The notes under the pieces were generated by a model. It ran no database searches and was not told where the DNA came from. It saw only the letters and a program-made list of their open reading frames with translations. Below, piece after piece: positions 35,236 to 45,297 of a stretch of DNA of 64,000 nucleotides. The translations under genes were made by a program, and so were the position numbers. This DNA is from Bacteroidota bacterium (lineage in GTDB: Bacteria; Bacteroidota; Bacteroidia; Chitinophagales; Chitinophagaceae), in contig JAEZGI010000050.1 in NCBI GenBank assembly GCA_023416995.1, forward strand, positions 21,614 through 85,613, in the 5' to 3' direction. How positions within the stretch are numbered: the stretch's first letter is position 1; each line of letters starts with the position of its first letter.

Positions 35236-36351
35236 ATGAGTCGTAAGGGTAAAGTACTGGTGGCCATGAGTGGTGGCATCGACAGCACCATCACAGCGTT
35301 GATGTTGCATGATGAAGGATATGAAGTGATCGGGATCACCATGAAAACCTGGGATTATTCGGCGAGCGGCGGAGGTAAAAAAGAAACCGGTTGCTGTAAT
35401 GTCGATTCTTTTAATGACGCCCGTATGGCAGCCGTTCAACACGGTTTCCCTCATTTTATTCTCGATATCCGGGATGAATTTGGCGGATTTGTGATCGAAA
35501 ATTTTGTGGATGAATACCTGGCGGGCCACACGCCAAACCCCTGTGTGATGTGCAACACACATATAAAATGGCGGGCATTACTTAAAAGAGCGGATGCACT
35601 TGACTGCGAATTTATTGCGACCGGGCATTATGGTAAAATCAGCCAGCATACCAACGGCCGTTACATGGTAAGCCGCGGTGTTGACGAAATGAAGGACCAG
35701 AGTTACGTGCTCTGGGGTTTGCAGCAAGACCTGCTAAAACGCACACTGCTGCCGCTCGGGCCCTACCGCAAACCCGAAATACGCCAGATGGCGCTGGATT
35801 ACGGTTATCCCGAGCTCGCAAAAAAAAGCGAGAGCTATGAAATATGTTTTGTGCCGGATAACGACTACCGCGGTTTTCTGAAACGTCGTGTTGACGGGTT
35901 GGAAGAACGCGTCAATGGCGGAAACTTTGTGGACCAGCAGGGACGGATAATCGGAAAACACAAGGGTTATCCTTTTTACACGATAGGTCAACGAAAGGGT
36001 CTCGATATTGCTTTTGGAAAACCTGTGTATGTCACCAATATCATCCCGGAAAGCAACACCGTGGTGTTGGGTGATGAATCAGATCTGAACCGTCCTGAAG
36101 CCGTGGTGGGAAAGCTTAACTGGTTGAAGTACGACGGTATTACCGACGGGATGGAAGCAATCACAAAAATCAGGTATAAGGATAAAGGCAGTCTTGCAAA
36201 TCTATACAACGACGAACGCGGCATCAGGGTCAGATTTTATGAAGACGCTAAAGGTGTGGCACCCGGCCAGAGTGCGGTATTCTACGAAGGAGACGATGTT
36301 ATTGGCGGCGGGATCATTCAACGACCTGCTGATACCATCTTTAAACAATAA
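35236..36351 (+). CDS. mnmA: tRNA-specific 2-thiouridylase MnmA
   Basis: Thiolates U34 of the wobble position in tRNAs for Lys, Glu and Gln. 371 residues. ATP pyrophosphatase loop MSGGIDSTI (11-19), active-site cysteines C103 (NPCVMCNTHIKW) and C204 (SYEICFVPDND), matching the pair that forms the transient persulfide and disulfide. Complete length. Downstream there is only a weak CCTGCT/AGCAGG hairpin (36356-36382) without a T tract. Confidence 0.96.
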   Translation: MSRKGKVLVAMSGGIDSTITALMLHDEGYEVIGITMKTWDYSASGGGKKETGCCNVDSFNDARMAAVQHGFPHFILDIRDEFGGFVIENFVDEYLAGHTPNPCVMCNTHIKWRALLKRADALDCEFIATGHYGKISQHTNGRYMVSRGVDEMKDQSYVLWGLQQDLLKRTLLPLGPYRKPEIRQMALDYGYPELAKKSESYEICFVPDNDYRGFLKRRVDGLEERVNGGNFVDQQGRIIGKHKGYPFYTIGQRKGLDIAFGKPVYVTNIIPESNTVVLGDESDLNRPEAVVGKLNWLKYDGITDGMEAITKIRYKDKGSLANLYNDERGIRVRFYEDAKGVAPGQSAVFYEGDDVIGGGIIQRPADTIFKQ

Positions 36352-36445
36352 AACGCCTGCTTTTCCGTTCAACAACAGCAGGAAAAATGCGGCATATTTC
36401 CGCTACTGCTGATGTTGAATTTTGAACCATAACTACCTGGTGTCC

Positions 36446-37330
36446 ATGAAAAGGCTGTCATACTGCTTACTCTCCATTTTAATTGTCTCCATTATAGCCG
36501 TTTCGTGCGACAAGCAGACGGATACTTATTCATCAGATAATATTGATGAATACTTTGATCTCCAGGTTGGCAAGTTTACCCGTTACCGGCTCGATTCACT
36601 CACATTCACCGACTTCGGCGCGCGCGATACCACTATTTATTATGAAGCAAAAGATGTGGTGGAAGCTGCCATCACCGATAATGCAGGCCGACCCGGCTGG
36701 AAAGTTGTTCGCTACCTGCGGGATACGCTGGGCAACAGACCATGGTCGCCAACCATGACGTATACCGTAATACCAACTCGTGAATCACTCGAAGTAGTTG
36801 AAGAGAACTTCAGGTATGAGAAGATGCGTCTTCCTGTTACCAATGGTTATAGCTGGAAAGGCAACAAATACATCAACCTGAATTCAACTGATCCTAACTG
36901 GAACTACGATTACCTGTTCGATTGGAACTATACTTATGAGAATGCCGGTCTGCCGTTTCCCATCTTCAATGGACAAAGTGTGCAGAACACGATAACCGTT
37001 AACCAGGTTGATGAAACACTTGGAAACCCGGATGACGACAAATCATACAGCGAAAAAACTTACGGCAAAGAGGTGTATGCAAAAGGGATAGGCCTGGTGT
37101 ACCGCGAGTTTATGCATTATACTTACCAGGTATTCTACACAACTGCCAATTGTTATTATACAAATTGTGTGAACAATGTTTGTGACACCATCTATTGTAA
37201 TACATCGCCTGCTAAATGTGATTCCGTTAGCTTACTTAGCAACTGGAAAAAAGCGTGTAAAGATTCTATCATCACGAATTCATATTATGAAGGTGGTGGT
37301 ATCAGGCTGACCATGATGGAACATCAATAG
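36446..37330 (+). CDS. Hypothetical lipoprotein
   Basis: 294 residues from the ATG at 36446 (MKRLSYCLLSILIVSIIAVSC, a lipoprotein signal); the in-frame upstream extension is not needed. The mature part is rich in Tyr, Asp, Asn and Thr, with three cysteine-containing stretches near the C-terminus (NCYYTNCVNNVC, CNTSPAKC). No family is recognised. It lies 25 bases before the subtilase gene and could be co-transcribed. Confidence 0.75.
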   Translation: MKRLSYCLLSILIVSIIAVSCDKQTDTYSSDNIDEYFDLQVGKFTRYRLDSLTFTDFGARDTTIYYEAKDVVEAAITDNAGRPGWKVVRYLRDTLGNRPWSPTMTYTVIPTRESLEVVEENFRYEKMRLPVTNGYSWKGNKYINLNSTDPNWNYDYLFDWNYTYENAGLPFPIFNGQSVQNTITVNQVDETLGNPDDDKSYSEKTYGKEVYAKGIGLVYREFMHYTYQVFYTTANCYYTNCVNNVCDTIYCNTSPAKCDSVSLLSNWKKACKDSIITNSYYEGGGIRLTMMEHQ

Positions 37331-37355
37331 CCAACTCCTCCTCCAATCTTATCTT

Positions 37356-39629
37356 ATGAAGACAGTTTACCTGTTGTTTTGTATCTGCGCCTGTTATGCT
37401 GAGGTAAGCGGGCAGTTCTCCAAACACATCATTGAACTTACCGATAAAGGCGGTACACAACACAGCCTGGCTGATCCAACCACCTACCTGTCTGAAAAAG
37501 CCATCGCGAGAAGGGCGTTGCACCATATTGCTATTGACAGCACCGATTTACCACTATCAGCGGCCTACCTGGATAGTATCGCCTCCGTGCCAAATGTTAC
37601 CATTTTTAGTAAATCGAAATGGCTGAACCAGGTGCTGATCCGCACTAATGATCCTGCGGCAATCACTAAAATCCGCAGCTTTTCTTTTGTCCGCAAAACA
37701 CAAAAAGTAGCCAATAACTCCAGTGCGCCTTTGCCTGTCGATAAATTTAAAGAGTCGGCTGTACCCGTTGATGACTTCTCGGTATTCGGATCTCAATCAT
37801 CTGCTGCTGTTAATGGAAACCAATCGTTGAATTACGGAAACTCGCTCGCCCAGATCAGAATTCATGAAGGCGAGTTTTTGCACAAACGTGGTTATACCGG
37901 CCAGGGAGTTGAAATGGCGGTTATGGACGCCGGGTTTAGATCTTATCTCACCAACCCTGCGTTTGACAGTGTGAGATTGCAAAACCGTATTCTCGGCACC
38001 TGGGATTTTGTCGCTAATCACGCAAGTGTAAACGAAGATCATGACCATGGCGCCAATTGTTTTTCAATTATCGCGGCAAACCGACCCGGGGCTATTGTCG
38101 GCTCTGCACCACATGCTAAATTCTGGTTGTTCCGCACTGAAGATGTTGCTTCAGAAAGTCCTGTTGAAGAACAGAACTGGATAGCGGCGGCTGAATTCGC
38201 AGATAGTGCAGGAGCAAAAATGTTTTCTACTTCTCTTGGATATAATGATTTTGATGATCCCTCACTGAATTACAATTATGCAAAAAGAGATGGGAATACT
38301 GCCATGATCACGCGCGCTGCAGATCTTGCTGCGCGTAAAGGAATCCTGGTCATGAATAGTGCGGGAAACTTTGGTGATCAGCCAAATGAAAATCGTTTTG
38401 TGTTGGTACCTGCCGATGGGGACAGTGTCGTAGCAGTGGGTGCGGTTGACGTTAATGGTGTGATTGGAAACTTCAGCAGTGGCGGTCCAAACAGTGCCGG
38501 CAGATTGAAGCCGAATATCGTTTCAGTTGGTGTGCGTACCGTATTCGCGAACACTGCTGGCAATCCTGTTACAGGCGATGGAACCTCATACTCAAATCCG
38601 AATGTAGCCGGTCTGTTTGCATGTTTATGGCAGGCGTTCCCCGAAAAAACGAATATGCAGATAATCGATGCGGTGCAAAGAAGCGCCGACCGTTTTCATA
38701 ACCCTGACGCCAGATATGGGTATGGTATACCCAACTTCAGAAAGGCATATCAGCACCTGATGGCCTCATCGTTTAAAGCCACTGTAAGTTACGCCCGGGG
38801 CACAGCAAAAATTGGCTGGGAAATGAAAGATGACAGTTCAGTAACCTATATAGTTGAGCGCAAACTGCCGGGATCGGCTATTTTTGAAAAAATCGATACC
38901 CTGATCAGTGAACATGACCGCCTCGATTTTTCTGTATACAATATCAGCGACGATCACCGGCTAACGACTACAGGTAATTACATATACCGCATAAATGTCC
39001 ATATCGGAAAGGATACAAGCTTCAACGGTCCCGAGCTTGCAGTTGCCAACGCATGGCCTGCTTTGGTTGCAGATTCACTGTCTTTTTCAATAACACAGGC
39101 TGATTGTGCAAATACGATATCCTGGGCACTTCCGGAAACTGCAGATGTGATTTATACGCTTGAAAAGCGTGCTCCTGGCGCAACAGGGTTTGCTAATGTT
39201 ACCTCTGTTCGCGGAAAAGGCAATGCTTTCGAACGCCAGCAGAATATTTATAAAGATGTGATAACCTCGTCGGCAATCGGTCAATACGAATACAGACTAC
39301 ATGTGGCCATTGGTGCCGATACCAGTTTTTACAGCACTGTCTTACAAGTACAGAAGCCTGCGGCGTGCTCTTTAAAAGAAGGATATATTTTTACACCAAG
39401 TCCCTTCAACCAGGAAGTGCTTGCGGTATTAAATATGGCTGCCCCGGCTAACAAATTCAACATCGCCATTTATGATATCAGTGGCAGGGTCGTTAAACGT
39501 TTTGAGGGCTCCAAGCCTCCAGGGAATCATCAGGTTCGGATACCGGTAGCAGAACTAAACCCAGGCGTTTATATAGCAGTGATGTACCTGGATAATAAAA
39601 GGGTTTACAAACAACAGATCGTTAAATAG
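37356..39629 (+). CDS. Subtilisin-like serine protease with T9SS sorting domain
   Basis: 757 residues, secreted. Signal peptide about 1-20, peptidase S8 domain about 180-450 with catalytic D191 (VMDAG), H231 (DHGANC), N337 (NSAGN) and S411 (GDGTSYSNPNVAG). The C-terminal domain from about residue 675 contains TPSPFNQ, then YDISGRVVKRF and LNPGVYIAVMYL, ending KQQIVK: a type A Por secretion (T9SS) signal. Residues about 480-670 are two fibronectin-like repeats. Predicted to be exported across the outer membrane and attached or released at the surface. Confidence 0.92.
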   Translation: MKTVYLLFCICACYAEVSGQFSKHIIELTDKGGTQHSLADPTTYLSEKAIARRALHHIAIDSTDLPLSAAYLDSIASVPNVTIFSKSKWLNQVLIRTNDPAAITKIRSFSFVRKTQKVANNSSAPLPVDKFKESAVPVDDFSVFGSQSSAAVNGNQSLNYGNSLAQIRIHEGEFLHKRGYTGQGVEMAVMDAGFRSYLTNPAFDSVRLQNRILGTWDFVANHASVNEDHDHGANCFSIIAANRPGAIVGSAPHAKFWLFRTEDVASESPVEEQNWIAAAEFADSAGAKMFSTSLGYNDFDDPSLNYNYAKRDGNTAMITRAADLAARKGILVMNSAGNFGDQPNENRFVLVPADGDSVVAVGAVDVNGVIGNFSSGGPNSAGRLKPNIVSVGVRTVFANTAGNPVTGDGTSYSNPNVAGLFACLWQAFPEKTNMQIIDAVQRSADRFHNPDARYGYGIPNFRKAYQHLMASSFKATVSYARGTAKIGWEMKDDSSVTYIVERKLPGSAIFEKIDTLISEHDRLDFSVYNISDDHRLTTTGNYIYRINVHIGKDTSFNGPELAVANAWPALVADSLSFSITQADCANTISWALPETADVIYTLEKRAPGATGFANVTSVRGKGNAFERQQNIYKDVITSSAIGQYEYRLHVAIGADTSFYSTVLQVQKPAACSLKEGYIFTPSPFNQEVLAVLNMAAPANKFNIAIYDISGRVVKRFEGSKPPGNHQVRIPVAELNPGVYIAVMYLDNKRVYKQQIVK

Positions 39630-39669
39630 CGGCATTCATTATCGCCTGCAACATAAAGGATTGACCTTG

Positions 39670-40893
39670 TCAGGATTTGGACTGCAGCAAAGCCGCAAAC
39701 ATAGTGTCGGCACGATGTTCGTAACCGGTAATTAATTGTTGCCGCAAACATTTTAAACCCAGCTGTTCTTCCATAAACGTTACATTGTCTTCGTTTTCAC
39801 TTTTGAATACCGAACAGGTTATAAACAACATATGCGCCCCGTTGCTGAGCTGTTTTGACAGCCGGCGTAAGATCTTTTGTTGTAACTGCTGGTAATATTC
39901 AATTGATGCAGGTTCAAAAAATGCAAGCTGTTCCGGTGTTCTGCTCCAGGTGCCGGAACCACTACAGGGCAGATCAGCAATTACAAGATCGGGGGCAACG
40001 AGGAATGGCAACGGCGCATCGGTCGACAAGTCTGCAACTGCTGCTTTATATCGTGCAATGCCAGCCTGTTGAAACCGCTTCCGTAAATTAACAATGATTG
40101 AACTTCGAACATCCGATACCGTTAGTTCAATGCGGTTCAACATATCCCATACCAGTAACGACTTACCCCCGCTTGCAGCACAGGCATCCCAAACAGTTTT
40201 TGGGGCGAGACCCGACAGGAGTTCCGCTGTTCGTTGCGAGCTGTAATCCTGTATTACAATATCCCTGTCAGCAATAAAAATTTCTTCCAGCTTTGTTCCG
40301 GCTGGCAGTCGCACTGCGTCTGGTGGCAGCGTCTCAAATAGTATGTTGTGTTGCCGGAGTTTCTGGGTTACCGACTTTGCTTTGCCTGGTCTGATCCTGA
40401 TGAACAGGTCGGGTTGCGTAAAAAAAGACTTATGGAAAGCTTCGCTGTTCAGTCCCGGACTAAAACCGGTATGTGAAGGGAAAATCGACTCAATGCCAGG
40501 TGTAGTTTCATGCTGGTTCTCCTGGAGGTCATCAACTGAAAAAGTTGAAGGCGATTTGCCATTTGCATATAAGCTTGCCAACTGGCTCCATTTATAATCG
40601 ACGCTGGCTTCAACGGAAACTTCTTTTGCCGGTAATAAAAAATCAGTAAGGTTATCACGACTGTTTGTGCAAAGCAGTAATCCAGCAAGCATCCGATCGC
40701 TTATGGACCAGTCAGGAAATGCTTTGCCTAAACGAAAGGTGACATAACACAACCTTGAAATATTCCTGCGGTCGGCTGAACCATATTTCTTGCTGGCGCG
40801 GAGAAAGTCACGAAGAAAATGGTGAAATGGAACACTACCATTATATGCATCCAGGATCGAGGCGGCGGTATTGAGATGAGAATAATACCTCAT
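39670..40893 (-). CDS. RsmB/NOL1/NOP2-family RNA m5C methyltransferase
   Basis: 407 residues. SAM-binding VWDACAASGGKS (about 235-246), ADLPCSGSGTW with the first catalytic cysteine, and ITCSVFKSENED with the second, all diagnostic of the Fmu/Sun family. N-terminal part (about 1-150) is the NusB-like region typical of RsmB (16S rRNA C967). Specific target inferred, not shown. Its gene is separated from odhB upstream by a terminator. Confidence 0.9.
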   Translation of the reverse strand: MRYYSHLNTAASILDAYNGSVPFHHFLRDFLRASKKYGSADRRNISRLCYVTFRLGKAFPDWSISDRMLAGLLLCTNSRDNLTDFLLPAKEVSVEASVDYKWSQLASLYANGKSPSTFSVDDLQENQHETTPGIESIFPSHTGFSPGLNSEAFHKSFFTQPDLFIRIRPGKAKSVTQKLRQHNILFETLPPDAVRLPAGTKLEEIFIADRDIVIQDYSSQRTAELLSGLAPKTVWDACAASGGKSLLVWDMLNRIELTVSDVRSSIIVNLRKRFQQAGIARYKAAVADLSTDAPLPFLVAPDLVIADLPCSGSGTWSRTPEQLAFFEPASIEYYQQLQQKILRRLSKQLSNGAHMLFITCSVFKSENEDNVTFMEEQLGLKCLRQQLITGYEHRADTMFAALLQSKS

Positions 40894-40916
40894 GATGGTA
40901 GTTCGTAAAGTGATTC

Positions 40917-40963
40917 AATAAAAAACCTGCCAGTGACATACGCAGTTACGTATTCCTGGCAGG
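40917..40963 (-). terminator. Terminator after odhB
   Basis: On the minus strand, CCTGCCAG (complement of 40956-40963) pairs perfectly with CTGGCAGG (complement of 40926-40933), with an inner ATACG/CGTAT stem, followed by a TTTTTT run. Ends the odhA-odhB transcript. Confidence 0.85.
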
Positions 40964-40980
40964 CTAAATAAAATGAACAA

Positions 40981-42225
40981 TTATAATTCGAGTAAGGTCT
41001 TTACAGGATCCTTTCCAAACAGTAACAGCTCGGGATTTTCAAGTAATTCCTTCACCTTCACCAGGAAGCTGACAGACTCACGGCCATCAATGATCCGGTG
41101 ATCATAACTGACCGCCAGGTACATCATTGGTTTCACAACAACCTGCCCGTTTACAGCCACTGGCCGCTCCTGGATCTTGTGCATACCTAAAATGGCACTC
41201 TGAGGAATATTGATGATCGGAGTACTCATGAGCGAACCAAAAACGCCACCATTGGTGATAGTAAATGTTCCGCCCTGCATTTCTTCCATAGACAGTTTAT
41301 TGTCTTTTGCTTTTGTGGCAAGTTCAATTACTTTCTTTTCAATCTCTGCCATGCTGAGACTTTCTGCATTCCGGATAACAGGTACTACCAGCCCCTTTGG
41401 TGCAGAAACTGCAATTGAAATATCACAGTAATCGTGATAAACGATGGAATCGCCATCGATATATGCGTTCACCGCCGGCCATTCCTGCAAGGCAAAACAT
41501 ACAGCTTTTGTAAAGAAGCTCATAAAGCCTAAGCCAACACCATGTTTTTCTTTGAACTTGTCTTTATACTGTGCGCGCAATGCCATGATACGGCTCATAT
41601 CCACTTCGTTGAAAGTGGTAAGCATGGCGGTTGTATTTTTTGCTTCTACCAGGCGCCGGGAGATCGTTTTGCGAAGATTGCTCATCTTTTCACGACGCTC
41701 TTCTCTTCCAAACATCGCTTTTCCCGGAGTTCTGCCAGGATTACTTAGCGCCTGCAATACATCATTTTTCAGAATCTTGCCGTTGCTGCCGCTTGCCGGA
41801 ATCGATGACGGATCCAGCTTTTTATCCGCAATAATTGCTGATGCAACAGGTGATGCCTTTAGATCGTTGGGAACAGAAGTTACAGGCGCATTTTGTGCCG
41901 CTGGTTTTGCCTCTTGTTTTGCAGGCTCTGCCTCAGGCTGTTTGGCAGGTGCAGCTTCCGCTGCCGGAGCTGCTGCACCTTCTGGTTTAGCAGCAGAATC
42001 ATCGATGGTGGCCAGTGTGTCGCCAATCTTTAGCGTATCACCTTCATTTGCTGAAAACTTGAGTACGCCCGCTTTTTCGGCATTCACCTCAAATGTTGCT
42101 TTTTCGCTTTCTAATTCAGCAATGACTTCATCACGCTCCACATAATCGCCTTCCTTTTTCGTCCACTTTAATAGAGTGACTTCATTGATAGATTCGCCTA
42201 CTGTTGGAACTTTAATATCAATCAT
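40981..42225 (-). CDS. odhB: 2-oxoglutarate dehydrogenase E2 (dihydrolipoyl succinyltransferase)
   Basis: Transfers the succinyl group to CoA in the TCA cycle. 414 residues: lipoyl domain 1-77 with modified lysine K42 in ESEKATFE, Ala/Pro/Glu-rich hinge about 80-125, E3-binding domain about 125-160, and catalytic domain with the motif DHRIIDG near 375-381. 34 bases downstream of odhA. Confidence 0.95.
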   Translation of the reverse strand: MIDIKVPTVGESINEVTLLKWTKKEGDYVERDEVIAELESEKATFEVNAEKAGVLKFSANEGDTLKIGDTLATIDDSAAKPEGAAAPAAEAAPAKQPEAEPAKQEAKPAAQNAPVTSVPNDLKASPVASAIIADKKLDPSSIPASGSNGKILKNDVLQALSNPGRTPGKAMFGREERREKMSNLRKTISRRLVEAKNTTAMLTTFNEVDMSRIMALRAQYKDKFKEKHGVGLGFMSFFTKAVCFALQEWPAVNAYIDGDSIVYHDYCDISIAVSAPKGLVVPVIRNAESLSMAEIEKKVIELATKAKDNKLSMEEMQGGTFTITNGGVFGSLMSTPIINIPQSAILGMHKIQERPVAVNGQVVVKPMMYLAVSYDHRIIDGRESVSFLVKVKELLENPELLLFGKDPVKTLLEL

Positions 42226-42259
42226 AAATAATGTTTCTTGGTCTTGATGTTGTTAGATA

Positions 42260-45004
42260 TCAGAAAGAAAAAGCCGTATCAATAATTTCGGCCTGTTCCT
42301 GTGCATGCACTTTAGCATAACCGGTAGCGGTAGCCGCAGATGGCTGACGACTGATCACACCATAGTTGATACTTTTCAGATTCATCTGCAGGAACGAGGC
42401 AGCGCCCATGTTCAGTGGTTCTTCCTGTACCCAGAACCATGTTGATTTGCTGTATTTGTTATACAGCGATTCGAGTTGTTCTACCGGTAATGGATACAAC
42501 TGTTCAAGACGCACGATTGCAGTGTCTTTCCTGTTATCTTTTGCCTGGCGTTCTGCCAGGTCATAATAAATTTTTCCGCTGCAGAATAAAACGGTTTTCA
42601 CCTCTTCTGCATTTTCAATAAACGCGTCATCGATCACTTCTTTAAACTGGCCGGAAGTAAATTCAGCTTCGCGGGAATAAGTTCCGGGGTGACGAAGATT
42701 TGCTTTGGGCGAGAATATTATCAGTGGTTTGCGGAACGGCCATGCAAGTTGGCGGCGCAACGCATGAAACAGGTTCGCCGCTGTGGTGATATTCACACAA
42801 ACCATATTCAGTTCGGCACACATCTGCAGGAATCTTTCCATACGCGCACTGGAATGTTCAGGTCCCTGCCCTTCATAACCATGTGGCAGCATCATGGTAA
42901 CACCATTCATACGGTTCCATTTCTGTTCGCCGGCAGAAATAAACTGGTCGATCGTAATCTGTGCACTATTGGCAAAGTCTCCAAACTGCGCTTCCCAGAT
43001 AACCAGAGCTTCGGGGTTGGCCATTGCATACCCATATTCGAAACCAAGCACACCGTATTCGCTCAGAAAAGAGTTAAAGATTCTCAATTTCCCTTTCGCG
43101 CCGGGTATGTTACTAAGCCTGTTGTAAGCCTTGTCTGTCTGCTCATCCCGAAGTACGGCATGACGATGCGAGAACGTGCCGCGACGAATATCCTGGCCGC
43201 TCATTCTTACATCCTTTCCCTCCAGCAAAAGGCTGCCATAGGCCAGCAATTCGCCGGTTGCCCAGTCAAGCTTTCCTTCTTCAGTATATAACTTCACCTT
43301 GTCCTGCAGGATCTTTTCAATCTTTTTCAACGGTTTGAAATCTTCGGGCCAAACCATCAGCGCATCAAAGATCTTTTTGAAATCATCTGTATTGATAGCT
43401 GTTGCAGGTGAAGCCTTGAAATCGGCCTCGGTAGCCTTACGCAGACTTCTCCATGCTATCTCGGGTTGTTGAAAACGATATGGAAGCGGGTTTTGTTTGA
43501 TTTCATCGAGACGTTCCTGCAGATCTGCCCAGAACTTCTTTTCCATCGACATTGCCATCTCTTTGGCGTCTTTTTCTCCGGTTTCTATAAGATAGTTGGT
43601 GTAAACTTCGCGTGGATTGGCGTGTTGGTCGATCAGGGCGTACAACTTAGGTTGTGTGAACTTTGGATCATCCCCTTCATTGTGTCCGTGACGACGGTAA
43701 CAAACCATGTCAATGAAGATATCAGAATTGAACTCCTGGCGGTAACGGGTGGCAATTTCAACGCATTTTACGACAGCTTCGGCATCATCACCGTTAACGT
43801 GTAATACGGGTGCCTGAACCATTGCAGCTATTGAAGTACAATAATCACCCGTACGCGCATCATCAAAATCGGTGGTAAAACCAATCTGGTTATTGATCAC
43901 AAAATGTATGGTGCCACCAGTGTAATAACCTTCAAGGCCAGACATCTGGAGTGTTTCGTATACTATGCCCTGGCCTGCAATCGAGGCATCCCCATGTATG
44001 AGGATAGGTAGAATTTTGTCATAATCACTGTTGTAAAGTACATCTGCTTTGGCCCTTGCAAATCCCACAACTACCGGATCAACTGCTTCAAGGTGTGAAG
44101 GATTCGGGCATAGTTTCAGGTAGATATTTTTACCGGAAGGCATACTCATTTCACTGCTGAAACCTTTATGGTATTTAACATCACCGCTGCCCATTGTCTG
44201 GTCTGGCAGAATCTTTGCCTCAAACTCAGAAAATATTTCTTCGTAGGTTTTACCCATTATGTTGGCCAGCACGTTCAGACGACCGCGATGCGCCATACCG
44301 ATCACCACTTCCTGCACGCCATGTTCCGTAGCGGTGTTTATAATGGCATCCAATGCGGGGATCGTGGTTTCACCGCCTTCAAGCGAAAACCTTTTCTGAC
44401 CAATGTATTTTGTGTGAAGAAATTTTTCAAACATCACACCCTGGTTCAGCTTCTCGAGAATTCGTTGTTTTTTCTCCAATGGTACGGGACTGGTAAAATC
44501 CTTCTCCATAGCATTGGTTAGAAAATCAATCTTTTTCTGATCGCTGATGTATTTGAATTCGATACCTACATGAGATGCATAACATTTCTGCAGGTGATTC
44601 ACGATATTACGGAGAGAGGTAACCCCAAGGCCGATCATGTTACCGGCATTGTAGGTCTTGTCAAGATCTGCTTCTGTGAAGCCGTAAAAGCTTATATCGA
44701 TATTCGCACCCCTGTCTTTACGGGTTCTGATCGGGTTGGTACGCGCAACCAGGTGTCCTTTGTTACGGTAGCCCAGGATGAGTCGGTATGCGGCAACCTC
44801 TTTTTTCCAGTCTACTGCTCCATCCGCGCTGCCTGAGACAGCAGTGCCATGGGTGGCGCCGTTACCCTGCGACACCGCAAAATCAAAACCTTCGAAAAAC
44901 TTTTTTAACTCTGGATCAATGCTTTCGGGATTGCTTAAATAGTCGTTATAAAGCCCCTCAATGAAAGCCGGGTGAGAGTTGGTGATGTACGAAAAATCTT
45001 TCAT
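42260..45004 (-). CDS. odhA: 2-oxoglutarate dehydrogenase E1
   Basis: Thiamine-diphosphate decarboxylase component of 2-oxoglutarate dehydrogenase. 914 residues, complete. N-terminal SYITNSHPAFIEGLYNDYLS segment, the ThDP/metal motif around GDASIAGQGIVYE, and the C-terminal transketolase pyrimidine domain (about 590-780) with LPHGYEGQGPEHSSARMERF. Followed by odhB; the upstream 290 bases carry a leader hairpin. Confidence 0.95.
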   Translation of the reverse strand: MKDFSYITNSHPAFIEGLYNDYLSNPESIDPELKKFFEGFDFAVSQGNGATHGTAVSGSADGAVDWKKEVAAYRLILGYRNKGHLVARTNPIRTRKDRGANIDISFYGFTEADLDKTYNAGNMIGLGVTSLRNIVNHLQKCYASHVGIEFKYISDQKKIDFLTNAMEKDFTSPVPLEKKQRILEKLNQGVMFEKFLHTKYIGQKRFSLEGGETTIPALDAIINTATEHGVQEVVIGMAHRGRLNVLANIMGKTYEEIFSEFEAKILPDQTMGSGDVKYHKGFSSEMSMPSGKNIYLKLCPNPSHLEAVDPVVVGFARAKADVLYNSDYDKILPILIHGDASIAGQGIVYETLQMSGLEGYYTGGTIHFVINNQIGFTTDFDDARTGDYCTSIAAMVQAPVLHVNGDDAEAVVKCVEIATRYRQEFNSDIFIDMVCYRRHGHNEGDDPKFTQPKLYALIDQHANPREVYTNYLIETGEKDAKEMAMSMEKKFWADLQERLDEIKQNPLPYRFQQPEIAWRSLRKATEADFKASPATAINTDDFKKIFDALMVWPEDFKPLKKIEKILQDKVKLYTEEGKLDWATGELLAYGSLLLEGKDVRMSGQDIRRGTFSHRHAVLRDEQTDKAYNRLSNIPGAKGKLRIFNSFLSEYGVLGFEYGYAMANPEALVIWEAQFGDFANSAQITIDQFISAGEQKWNRMNGVTMMLPHGYEGQGPEHSSARMERFLQMCAELNMVCVNITTAANLFHALRRQLAWPFRKPLIIFSPKANLRHPGTYSREAEFTSGQFKEVIDDAFIENAEEVKTVLFCSGKIYYDLAERQAKDNRKDTAIVRLEQLYPLPVEQLESLYNKYSKSTWFWVQEEPLNMGAASFLQMNLKSINYGVISRQPSAATATGYAKVHAQEQAEIIDTAFSF

Positions 45005-45030
45005 CCGTTGTTTATGTTTTTAGTTACCGT

Positions 45031-45075
45031 GCGCGACCGGCTCACAACAAAGTGAGTATTATGGATTTGTCGCGC
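45031..45075 (-). other. Nested inverted repeats in the odhA leader
   Basis: GCGCGAC (45031-45037) pairs with GTCGCGC (45069-45075), enclosing CTCAC (45041-45045) and GTGAG (45052-45056). It lies 27-71 bases upstream of the odhA start and would be part of the mRNA leader. Chance is possible, as the stems are short. Confidence 0.4.
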
Positions 45076-45267
45076 CGGTTTTAGATATTGACGCCTGCTA
45101 AACTGGTGGAAGACCGCAGTTTTCCACAGAATAGGGTCACAAATATCGTGTAAATTCCCCAAGGAACTAAACTGATTTTGAGGATTTTAGTTAATAATAT
45201 TGACATTTGAAGCCACAAACCGGCAAATATTTTTGCAGGTGGGTTTCAGTTTTAGATATTATTTCCC

Positions 45268-45275
45268 TACCTTTG
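45268..45275 (+). promoter_or_regulatory. -7 element for rpsT
   Basis: TACCTTTG, exact TAnnTTTG, 22 bases upstream of the rpsT ATG; TTTC at 45244-45247 is 20 bases upstream and could be a degenerate -33 element. Confidence 0.55.
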
Positions 45276-45297
45276 CCGTCCAAAATTTTCGAACGAA

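Noticed and set aside
41444..42145. 233-residue plus-strand frame opposite odhB
   Set aside because: Antisense to the lipoyl and hinge region; Ala/Ser-rich because of the hinge codons. No promoter or family evidence.
42689..43291. 200-residue plus-strand frame opposite odhA
   Set aside because: Antisense to a conserved enzyme domain and without known homology.
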